41,182 nt of DNA, taken from the NCBI GenBank assembly GCA_016867635.1, contig VGJC01000005.1:1-41182 (forward strand). Reading direction: 5' to 3'. The notes under the pieces were generated by a model. That model did no database searches and was not told where the DNA came from. It saw only the letters and a program-made list of their open reading frames with translations. Below are positions 24,312 to 32,477 of this stretch, piece by piece. The number at the start of each line of letters is the position of its first letter. Position 1 is the stretch's first letter. The DNA is from Candidatus Aminicenantota bacterium. Its GTDB lineage: Bacteria; Acidobacteriota; Aminicenantia; Aminicenantales; Saccharicenantaceae. The translations under genes and the position numbers were made by a program.

Positions 24312-27300
24312 ATGCCAAGAGAAGAGACGGAAAAGCGCGGGGCGACGAACACGCCGGTCGTCCTGATCGTCGACGACGATCTCTCTTTTCTCGAGAAAGT
24401 CCAGCGGGCCTTGCGGGAAGCTTACACAGTCCGGACCTCGACGAGCGGCGTCGAGGCCATCCACCTGATCAAGACCCTGCCCGAGGTCCACGTCATCATC
24501 GTCAACGAGGACCTCCCGCGGATGAAAGGCACCGAGTTCCTCCGTTTCCTCCATGAGATGTTCAACAACTCGGGATCCATCATCAAGATCCTCCTGGCGG
24601 AAGGCGGCGGCAACGGCTCGGTCATCGATCTGGTGAGCAACGGCCGCATCGACTGCTGCCTGGCCAAGCCGTCGGACCCGGCCGTGCTTCTCCGTAAGGT
24701 CAATTTCCTCTTGGCTCAGAAATCCCGGGAGAAGCGGACCTCCATGCGCATCAGCGTCAACGGCTCCCAGGACGTGCGCATCGAGGCCGGCACCCTCGGC
24801 GAGGCCCAGGTCGTCAATCTCAGCGAGAACGGCATGTTCTTGAAGACCCTGTCGTTCTTCCCCGAAGGGGCCTCCCTGCCCTTGACGATCGCCCTGCCCG
24901 ACGGCCGTCAATACGGCGTGACCGGCCGCATCGTCCGCCATGATCTCGACCAGGGCGGGATCGGCGTGGAATTCCAGGCCCTCGACGACGCGAGCCGGCA
25001 TTCGCTCCTCCAATTCCTGTCGGACTACGTCTCGATAAGGGACCTTGCGGACCTCAAGCTCCGCTATCCGTTCCTCAAGACGGACGACATGGTCCTCTTT
25101 TCGGATTCGTTCAAGATCGAATCGCTGCTGCGCGGCGCCATGCAGAAAGGGGTCGAGGTCGCCGCCGTCCCGGCCGGCTCAGGACAGCCCGAGATCCTGT
25201 CCTTCGCCGAGATCGCCCCGCCCGCGGCGTGCCTCCTGTCCGGGGACAACCTGAACGTCAAGTTCAAGACCTCGGACCTCCTGTTCGTCTCCTTCCAGAT
25301 CGGCTACGCCACCTACAACTTCGAGACCATGATCTCCCGCATCACGCCGGACGGGGGGAAGCTGGTCTGCCTGTACCCGAAAGTCATGTTCTACTCGGAA
25401 AAGCGGGCCGAGAAGAGGATCAGCCCTGCGGCCGACCTCAAGATCGAGATCCCCCTGCCGGCCCCCTTCCGCCGCAAGGTCCGGGGGCAAGTCACCGATA
25501 TCAGCCCCGGCGGCGTGAGTTTCATCGCCGACCCGGACGCGCCGGCGCTCCTCAAGGGGACGCCGCTCGAATCCCTGTCCATCCTCGACGGCGACAAGCT
25601 CCTCTGGGAGGAGACCGGCGAGGTCCGTTACGTATCGCGGGACGGGCTGGAGGGCGGCGAGCGGATGAAATACGGCGTCCAATTCGGCATCGGCCGGATG
25701 AGCATCCAGTCGGTCCATGCTCCGGGGCTGGAGTTCGCCCGTCACGGAGAGGATATCCCCGGCCAGCTCGCGGCCTGGGGACCGGCGGGCCCGGCAAGGG
25801 ACCTGGCCCGGGCCTCCTATTTGAAGCCCCAGGTCATCCGCTTGGAGAATTCGCGGGGCGAGGAGATCGTCGGCCTCCTCAATTCATCCCTGCCGCTCGA
25901 CGACAATCCCGTACCCGTGGTCATCGTGCCGCCGGCCTTCGGCAAGACCAAGGAAACGCTCTTCGGCCTGGCCCTGACCCTCTGCGAGGACTTCCGTCTC
26001 CTGGGCCGGCCGCTGGCGGTCATCCGCTACGACGGCATCCACAAGAAGGGCGAGAGCCACCGGTCCCCCGAGGCCGCCGAGCCGCCCTACGAGATGCTGA
26101 ACACGAACTTCACCCAGGGCGCCGAGGACATCGTCACCGTCCTCGACTGGCTGCGGGTCAATCCCAAGGTCAAAGCCGGGAAGATCATCCTGTTGACCTT
26201 CTCTTTCTCGGCCCTCGAGGCCCGGATCGTCCTCCGCGACGAGGCCAACCGCCGGCGGATCGACTACTGGATCGCCTGCATGGGGACGCCCGAGTTCCGC
26301 GACCTGATGGTCCGGGTCAACTGCGGACTGGACTTCCTGGAACACTACCAGCTCGGCATCAAGCTCGGCGTCATGCCGGTCCTGGGCAATCTCGTCAACG
26401 TCGATCCCTACGTCGCCGACGGCGTCGCCAATTCCGTGGCGACCTTGGAGCAGGCCCGCGAGGACATGCGCCATCTGGACCTGCCCATTACCTGGATCTA
26501 CGGACAGCACGACAGCTGGGTCAAGGACGAGTTCATCCGCGACGTCATGAGCGTCAAGGCCGACGCCCTCCGCGAGGTCATTTCCGTCCCCATCGGCCAC
26601 AACGCCCGGACGTCGAAAGAGGGGCTCCGGCTGTTCGGGACGCTGACCTCTCTCATCCACCGGTTCCTCCATGGGGTCATGCTCCAGCCCGTTCTGCCGT
26701 CGAAAAAGGACATGGAGGTCATGCGGCGGGCCGAGAAGGACCGGCTCCCGCCCCGAAAGCTCATGAACCGGAAGAGTTACTGGAAGCACTATCTCGTCGG
26801 CGACGACAACGTCCTGGGCTACGACGTCATGGCCCTGTCCGACGACTACCAGCAGCTGATGCGGGACCAGCTCGAGGCCCTGGAGCTTCGACCCGGGGAC
26901 AGGCTCCTCGACCTGGGAGGAGGAACAGGGAATTTCGTCGAGCATCTCCTCCTGAGCGGAACCGGCCTGCCCGCCCATATCACGGTGGCCGACCTCATCC
27001 CCGAGGCCATGAGCCAGGCCGCCCGCAAGCTGAACTCGCGCTTCGACGTCCTCAAGGAGCCGGGGCGCTTTTCCCTTCTCGGGCTCGACCTCGAAATGAG
27101 CTCCTTCCTGGCCGTCCGCCGTTTCCTCGACGGGGAGATCGGCGCCTTCGAGGAGATGGCCGACAAGATCGAGAACCTGAGCCTCGAAAGCGCCCTCCGA
27201 ATCCAGGAAGACTACTCCCCCCGCCTCCACCGGATCCTCCGCGGCGAAGAGATCACGCCGGCCCTCGACGACTGGCTGAGGACCCGCTTCGAGCTTCACG

Positions 27301-27863
27301 AGTACCGGATCATCATCGATTTCAACCTGGCCGCGCGCTACGCCCGGGGCCTGGCCCCGGGACGGCCCGACTTCCGCCGCCTCATCCTGCCTGGCTCCCT
27401 GGAGGGGACCCTCCACCTCCCGGTCAAACCGGGATGGTATAATAAGATCCTGATGAGCCTGGTCCTCTCCTATATCTCCAACCCGGCCGAAACCCTGGCC
27501 GAGGTCCACCGGATCATCAGACCGGAAGGCCTTCTGGTCCTGTCGAGCATGCGTCCGGACACGGACGCCTCGGGCCCGTTCACCCGCCTGCTCGAGAAGA
27601 TCGAAGCCATGCCTTCGGAGGCCCTGCCGCATCAGTGGCCCAAACCTCTCCTCCTCGAGTCCTTGAGGGCGTTCCTCAACGACGCCCAGGAGCTCGTCGA
27701 CCTCGAAGAAGCCGGCACGTTCGATTTCTTCGACCCCGAAAAGCTCGAGGGGCTGCTCGAGGAGACGGGCTGGGAGATCCTGCGGGCCATCCCCACCTAC
27801 GGGGACCCGCCCCAGGGATACGTCTACGTCACCAGAGCGAGGAAGACCAATGTCAACTCGTGA
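24312..27863 (+). CDS. REC*-PilZ-YcgR-N-like-PilZ-LuxD-type acyltransferase-SAM methyltransferase fusion
   Basis: This 1183-residue protein joins signal receptors to two enzymes. Residues 1-136 form a receiver with DDD at 21-23 and K119, but Asn65 replaces the phosphoacceptor Asp and the usual Thr is also absent. Residues ~140-245 are PilZ with RTSMR (142-146) and NLSENG (169-174). Residues ~255-362 resemble the YcgR N-terminal domain. PilZ 2 follows with RAEKR (365-369) and DISPGG (396-401). Both carry the full c-di-GMP-binding motif. Residues ~505-790 resemble LuxD acyltransferase/thioesterase: VIRYDGIHKKGES, nucleophile elbow TFSFS (S631), HDSWVKDEF (D734) and PIGHNAR (H763). Residues ~850-1175 are a class I methyltransferase with LLDLGGGTGNF (from 865) and EVHRIIRPEGLLVL, separated by a long insertion. 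No signal peptide is seen. The track's GTG start is upstream and would translate the leader. Confidence 0.85.
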   Translation: MPREETEKRGATNTPVVLIVDDDLSFLEKVQRALREAYTVRTSTSGVEAIHLIKTLPEVHVIIVNEDLPRMKGTEFLRFLHEMFNNSGSIIKILLAEGGGNGSVIDLVSNGRIDCCLAKPSDPAVLLRKVNFLLAQKSREKRTSMRISVNGSQDVRIEAGTLGEAQVVNLSENGMFLKTLSFFPEGASLPLTIALPDGRQYGVTGRIVRHDLDQGGIGVEFQALDDASRHSLLQFLSDYVSIRDLADLKLRYPFLKTDDMVLFSDSFKIESLLRGAMQKGVEVAAVPAGSGQPEILSFAEIAPPAACLLSGDNLNVKFKTSDLLFVSFQIGYATYNFETMISRITPDGGKLVCLYPKVMFYSEKRAEKRISPAADLKIEIPLPAPFRRKVRGQVTDISPGGVSFIADPDAPALLKGTPLESLSILDGDKLLWEETGEVRYVSRDGLEGGERMKYGVQFGIGRMSIQSVHAPGLEFARHGEDIPGQLAAWGPAGPARDLARASYLKPQVIRLENSRGEEIVGLLNSSLPLDDNPVPVVIVPPAFGKTKETLFGLALTLCEDFRLLGRPLAVIRYDGIHKKGESHRSPEAAEPPYEMLNTNFTQGAEDIVTVLDWLRVNPKVKAGKIILLTFSFSALEARIVLRDEANRRRIDYWIACMGTPEFRDLMVRVNCGLDFLEHYQLGIKLGVMPVLGNLVNVDPYVADGVANSVATLEQAREDMRHLDLPITWIYGQHDSWVKDEFIRDVMSVKADALREVISVPIGHNARTSKEGLRLFGTLTSLIHRFLHGVMLQPVLPSKKDMEVMRRAEKDRLPPRKLMNRKSYWKHYLVGDDNVLGYDVMALSDDYQQLMRDQLEALELRPGDRLLDLGGGTGNFVEHLLLSGTGLPAHITVADLIPEAMSQAARKLNSRFDVLKEPGRFSLLGLDLEMSSFLAVRRFLDGEIGAFEEMADKIENLSLESALRIQEDYSPRLHRILRGEEITPALDDWLRTRFELHEYRIIIDFNLAARYARGLAPGRPDFRRLILPGSLEGTLHLPVKPGWYNKILMSLVLSYISNPAETLAEVHRIIRPEGLLVLSSMRPDTDASGPFTRLLEKIEAMPSEALPHQWPKPLLLESLRAFLNDAQELVDLEEAGTFDFFDPEKLEGLLEETGWEILRAIPTYGDPPQGYVYVTRARKTNVNS

Positions 27864-30417
27864 CATGATTTTCGAAGACAAGCTGAACCAGGAGTACAAC
27901 CTGAGAGGCCGGACCCGCCTGGCCGCCGTCCTCAGCGTCTTTCTCTTTCTGGGCTTCCTGGGCCTCGACGCGATCTACACGCCCCAGTACCTGAAGACGT
28001 TCCTGATCATCCGGCTGGCCGTCGTCGCCCTCGTCGGCGTCCTCATCGTCCTCATCGACAAGGCCAAGACCATGAGGGGCGTCATGAACCTGGCCTTCGT
28101 GCTGGCCTTCGTGGACGCCGCCGGGATCGCCGTCATGGTCCACATCCTGGGCGGCTTCTTCACGAGCTATTACCAGGGAATGAACATCATCGTCATGGGC
28201 ATGATGGTCCTCATCCCGCTGGCCTTCCGGGAGACCGTCTTCCTCTATGCGAGCATCTGGCTGATGTACGTCGGCCCGAGCCTCGTCAAGTTCCTCGGCG
28301 GCCAGGATCCCATCGTCGTCGACGGCGTGGAAGTCCCGCTCTGGCGCCTGATGACCAACAACATCATCTTCCTGACCGCCATCCTCATCGTCGGCGCCTT
28401 CGGATCCTTTATCATGGACAGCATCCGGCGCCGCGAGCTCCGGACCCGCCTGCAACTGGAAGGCACGACCGCTCAGCTCCAGGAGTCCAACGAAAAGCTT
28501 AAAAGCCTGGACGAGCTCAAGACCCAGTTTTTCGCCAACGTCAATCACGAGCTGCGGACGCCGCTGACCCTGATGCTGGCCCCGCTCAAGGCCATCCTCG
28601 ACGGCAAGATGGGACGGCTGTCCCCGCTTCTGCGGGACGCCTTGGAGACCATGCAGCGCAACGGGTACAAGCTGCTCAAGCTGATCAACAACCTCCTCGA
28701 TCTGACCAAGCTCGAGGAGGGCCGGATGCGGCTCAAACCCCGAATGCTCAATTTCGTCGAGTTCGTGACACCGCTGCTGGCCTCCGTCAAGCCCCTGGCC
28801 GACCATAAGAGGATCCGCCTGTACTTCCAGCACCCTCCTCATCCCATCGAACTGTCCATCGACCCGGACCAGTTCGAGAAGGTCGTCTTCAACCTCCTCT
28901 CCAACGCCCTCAAGTTCACTCCGAACAACGGCAAGATCACCCTCTATGTCGAAGAGAGGGACGAGACCGCGGTGTTGACCGTCGAGGACACGGGCGTCGG
29001 CATCCCGCCCGACATGCTCGAGACGATCTTCAGCCGCTTCTCCCAGGTCGACGGCTCCAAGTCCCGGGCCCAGGAGGGGACGGGGATCGGGCTGGCCCTG
29101 GCCCGGGAGATCGTCACCCTGCACCGGGGCGAGATCCGGGCCGAAAGCCAGCTCGGGAAAGGATCGCGCTTCATCGTCGAGCTGAAAAGGGGCGAGGACC
29201 ACTTCCCGGCCGACATCCTCGACCGCCGGGTCGAGGACCAGCCGGTCGCCCCGAAGAGGCGGGAGACGGACTTCGAAGAGCCCCGGCCCGAAGACGTCGT
29301 CGCCGACTTCCGCCGCCTTCAGCTCATCGACCTGGAGAAGGTCGACCTCGAGGGCGGCCGGGTCAGCCAGACCAAAGTCCACGACGCTCTCATCCTCTGC
29401 ATCGACGACAATCCCGAGGTCCTCAAGCTGATGAAGATGCTCCTCAGCGACGAGTACGACCTCGAGCTCACGGACTCGGCCGAGAAAGGCCTGGCCCTTC
29501 TCCGGGAAAAGAACCCCGACATCGTCCTCTGCGACGTCATGATGCCGGGCATGGACGGGCACGCCTTTTCCAGGACGGTCAAATCGGACGAGGCCCTCAA
29601 GCACGTGCCCATCCTCCTGGTCACGGCCCGGAGCGGGGCCGAGATGCTGGCCGAAGGCATCCAGGCCGGGGCCGACGACTACATCTCCAAACCCTTCGAT
29701 TCAGTCGAGCTCAAGGCCCGCATCCGGGCCCTCCTGCGCATGCGCCAGGTCGAGTCGGAGCTGGCCCTGGTCAACCGCAACCTCAAGATGAGGACCTCCG
29801 ACCTCGTCGACCAGCAGCGGTCCCTCTTCCTGTCCACGGTCAAGTCCCTGGTCACGGCCATCGACGCCAAGGACGAGTACACCCGCCACCACTCGACCCG
29901 GGTCACGGAGTTCACCCTGAAGATCGCCAAGAAAATGGGGTTCAGCGACAAGGAGCTCGGCGACCTCGAATTGGCCGCCCTCCTCCACGACGTGGGCAAG
30001 ATCGGTGTGCCGGAACACATCCTCAACAAGCCCGGCAAGCTGACCGACGCCGAGTTCAAGCAGATCAAGGAACATCCCGCCCGAGGCGAGAGCATCCTCA
30101 CGCCCGTCATCGAGCTCAAGGACATCCGCAAGATCGTCCGCTCCCACCACGAGCAGTACAACGGGAGCGGCTACCCCGACGGCCTGAAGGGCCGGGAGAT
30201 CCCCCTGGGGGCCCGGATCATGGCCATCGCCGACACCTACGACTCGATCACCTCGGAGCGCCCCTACCGGAAAGCCGCGTCCCATCGGTTCGCGGTCAAG
30301 GAGATCATCCGCTGCTCCGGGACCCAATTCGACCCCGAGGTCGTCGAGAATTTCCTCGAGATCGCCCCGGCGTTCGCCGCCGAGCTGCCCCAGGAACCGC
30401 CAGCGGGGGAGGTTTGA
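27850..30417 (+). CDS. Membrane hybrid histidine kinase with receiver and HD-GYP phosphodiesterase
   Basis: The 855-residue protein starts with about six membrane helices (residues ~15-195). Then follow a dimerisation/phosphoacceptor domain with NHELRTP (H233) and an ATPase domain with N-box NLLSNALKF, DTGVGIP and GTGIGLALA. The receiver has LCIDDNPE, D562 in CDVMMPGMDG, T in LLVTAR and K in SKPF, all intact. At the C-terminus an HD-GYP domain has HDVGKIG (HD at 713-714) and GSGYPDGLKG (GYP at 774-776), so c-di-GMP hydrolysis is expected. Phosphorylation at D562 may control it. The ATG overlaps the upstream gene by 14 bases and follows GAGG, and its stop overlaps the next start. Confidence 0.93.
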   Translation: MSTRDMIFEDKLNQEYNLRGRTRLAAVLSVFLFLGFLGLDAIYTPQYLKTFLIIRLAVVALVGVLIVLIDKAKTMRGVMNLAFVLAFVDAAGIAVMVHILGGFFTSYYQGMNIIVMGMMVLIPLAFRETVFLYASIWLMYVGPSLVKFLGGQDPIVVDGVEVPLWRLMTNNIIFLTAILIVGAFGSFIMDSIRRRELRTRLQLEGTTAQLQESNEKLKSLDELKTQFFANVNHELRTPLTLMLAPLKAILDGKMGRLSPLLRDALETMQRNGYKLLKLINNLLDLTKLEEGRMRLKPRMLNFVEFVTPLLASVKPLADHKRIRLYFQHPPHPIELSIDPDQFEKVVFNLLSNALKFTPNNGKITLYVEERDETAVLTVEDTGVGIPPDMLETIFSRFSQVDGSKSRAQEGTGIGLALAREIVTLHRGEIRAESQLGKGSRFIVELKRGEDHFPADILDRRVEDQPVAPKRRETDFEEPRPEDVVADFRRLQLIDLEKVDLEGGRVSQTKVHDALILCIDDNPEVLKLMKMLLSDEYDLELTDSAEKGLALLREKNPDIVLCDVMMPGMDGHAFSRTVKSDEALKHVPILLVTARSGAEMLAEGIQAGADDYISKPFDSVELKARIRALLRMRQVESELALVNRNLKMRTSDLVDQQRSLFLSTVKSLVTAIDAKDEYTRHHSTRVTEFTLKIAKKMGFSDKELGDLELAALLHDVGKIGVPEHILNKPGKLTDAEFKQIKEHPARGESILTPVIELKDIRKIVRSHHEQYNGSGYPDGLKGREIPLGARIMAIADTYDSITSERPYRKAASHRFAVKEIIRCSGTQFDPEVVENFLEIAPAFAAELPQEPPAGEV

Positions 30418-32477
30418 GCCTCTACGTCCTGATCCTTTTCGTCGGCGCCCTCGTCTCCGGCGCCGTGGCCCTGATCGCTTGGCAGCGGCCGGCGACGGCG
30501 ACCGGGCGCGCCCTGGCCTACCTCATGGCGGCCGTGTTCCTCTGGTCCGTGGCGGCGACCTTGCAGGCGGCGGCCTACAGCATGGAGGCCAAGATCCTGT
30601 TCTCCAAGCTCCAGTATCTCGGGATCGTCTCGAGCCCCGTGCTCTTGTTCCTCTTCGCCCTGGAGTTCTCCCGGAGCGGGCACCGGGTGGGGGTCGCCGT
30701 GCGGGTCGCCCTCTGGGTCATCCCCGCCACGACGCTCATCCTGGTCGCCACGAACGGGTCCCACCGCCTGATCTGGTCAAAGTTCTCCTTGGTGCCGGCG
30801 GCAGGAGGTCACGCGCTGACCTACGAGTTCGGCGGTTTTTTCTGGGTCCACGCCGGCTATTCTTATATCCTTTTCGTCGCGGCCGCGCTCCTTATCGTCC
30901 GGTCCTTTTTCCGCTTCAAGGATATCCACCGTCAGCAGGCCCTGACCCTCCTCCTGGCCCTTCCTTGGCCCTGGGTCGCCAATTTTCTCTTCATCTCGGG
31001 CCAAAACGGCGCTTTCGCCGGCCAGGATTACACGCCGTTCGGGTTCGTCATCGCCGGGCTCTTCCTCCTGTGGGGCATCCTCCGGCTCCAGCTCGTCGAC
31101 CTCCTCCCGGTGGCCCGGCGGAAGGTCATCGAGAGCATGGGAGAGTCTTTGATCGTCCTCGACGAGGCGGGGCGAGTCGCCGGCATGAACCCGGCCGCCC
31201 GCAAGCTTCTGGCCTCCGTCGGGGGCCGGGATGAGTCCGCCAATGACAAGGACATCGTCGGGCACACGGCGGACGAAGTCTTTTCGACCTGGCCCGAGAT
31301 GGCCGCGGCCCTCTCCGCCCCGGCCGCCGGACGGGCCGAGCTCGCTTGGAAGCGCGGCGGACAGCCGAACCGGACCTTCAACCTTCACCTCTCGCCCCTC
31401 GGCGGGCCGGCCTCCCGGGCCAAGGGCTGGGTGGCCGTCCTCTACGATTTCACGCCGGTCAAGGAAGCCGAGGCCCAAGCCGTGGAGGTCCGGCGTGTCG
31501 CCGAAGCCCTCCATCAGACGGGCGTGACGCTCAGTCAGACGCTCGATCCCAAGCAGATGTCGAACCTCATCCTGGAGCTCTTGGGCCGGATCATCCCGTT
31601 CGACATCGGCGTCTTCCTGACCGCCCAAGGAGCGGATCTCCGTTTGGACGGGCTGCGTGGGTTCCCGAACGGCCAACCGCTCCTCGGCCAGTCTTTCCCC
31701 ATGGCCGGGTGCCGCCTCTGCGACAGCGCCGCTCTCCGGAAGCGGCCGCTGATCAGCGCCATCACCAGCCCCGACGACATCCTTCTGCCCGTCCCGAAGG
31801 ACCTGCTCCTCCGTTCCTACTTGGGCATCCCCCTCGTCTTTCAGGATCACGTCAAGGGCCTCCTGGCCCTTTACGACTCCCGGCCCGACCGTTTCACGGA
31901 GCGGGACGTCCATATCGCCGAGCCCTTCGCCAACCAGGTGGCCATCTCCCTCGAGAATTCGCGCCTTTTCGAGGAGTTGAGCCGGCTGGCCGTCACCGAC
32001 AACCTGACCGGGCTTCTCAACCGCCGGGCCTTCTCGGAAGCCGCGGAGAGGGAATTCGAACGGGCCCGCCGTTACCGGAGGCCGCTGTCGCTCATTCTGT
32101 TCGACATCGACAAGTTCAAGAGCGTCAACGACGCCCACGGTCATCTCATCGGGGACCAGGTGCTCCGCGTCCTCTCCGAGACGGTCCGCAAAACGACCCG
32201 GGCCACGGACATCGTCTGCCGTTGGGGAGGGGAGGAATTCCTCATTTTGATGCCGGAGCAGGGGCACGACCAGGCCTTCTCGACCGCCGAGCGCCTGCGG
32301 CAGGACGCTTCGAACCTGGTCGTCGTCACGCCGTCGGGCCATCTGTCGCTGACCATCAGCCTGGGGGTCGCCAGCCTGAAGCGTCAGGAGGGCGAGTCGC
32401 TGGACGGCCTGATCGGCCGGGCCGACGCGGCCATGTACGAAGCCAAGGCGGCCGGCCGGAACGCGGTCCGCGGCTGA
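30414..32477 (+). CDS. 7TM-PAS-GAF-GGDEF diguanylate cyclase
   Basis: This 687-residue protein uses a TTG start that overlaps the upstream stop (TTGA). GGGGGAGG lies very close before it, so start probably depends on termination-reinitiation. Seven hydrophobic segments (residues ~1-225) match the 7TM region found in front of bacterial kinases and cyclases. A PAS-like segment (SMGESLIVLDEAGRVAGMNPAARKLL), a GAF domain (ALHQTGVTLSQTLDPKQMSNLILELL) and the GGDEF domain follow. The active site is GGEEF (605-609), and five residues upstream RATD (596-599) forms the RxxD product-inhibition site. The protein should make c-di-GMP with feedback control. It shares the operon with a c-di-GMP hydrolase and a receptor. 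Confidence 0.93.
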   Translation: MSLYVLILFVGALVSGAVALIAWQRPATATGRALAYLMAAVFLWSVAATLQAAAYSMEAKILFSKLQYLGIVSSPVLLFLFALEFSRSGHRVGVAVRVALWVIPATTLILVATNGSHRLIWSKFSLVPAAGGHALTYEFGGFFWVHAGYSYILFVAAALLIVRSFFRFKDIHRQQALTLLLALPWPWVANFLFISGQNGAFAGQDYTPFGFVIAGLFLLWGILRLQLVDLLPVARRKVIESMGESLIVLDEAGRVAGMNPAARKLLASVGGRDESANDKDIVGHTADEVFSTWPEMAAALSAPAAGRAELAWKRGGQPNRTFNLHLSPLGGPASRAKGWVAVLYDFTPVKEAEAQAVEVRRVAEALHQTGVTLSQTLDPKQMSNLILELLGRIIPFDIGVFLTAQGADLRLDGLRGFPNGQPLLGQSFPMAGCRLCDSAALRKRPLISAITSPDDILLPVPKDLLLRSYLGIPLVFQDHVKGLLALYDSRPDRFTERDVHIAEPFANQVAISLENSRLFEELSRLAVTDNLTGLLNRRAFSEAAEREFERARRYRRPLSLILFDIDKFKSVNDAHGHLIGDQVLRVLSETVRKTTRATDIVCRWGGEEFLILMPEQGHDQAFSTAERLRQDASNLVVVTPSGHLSLTISLGVASLKRQEGESLDGLIGRADAAMYEAKAAGRNAVRG

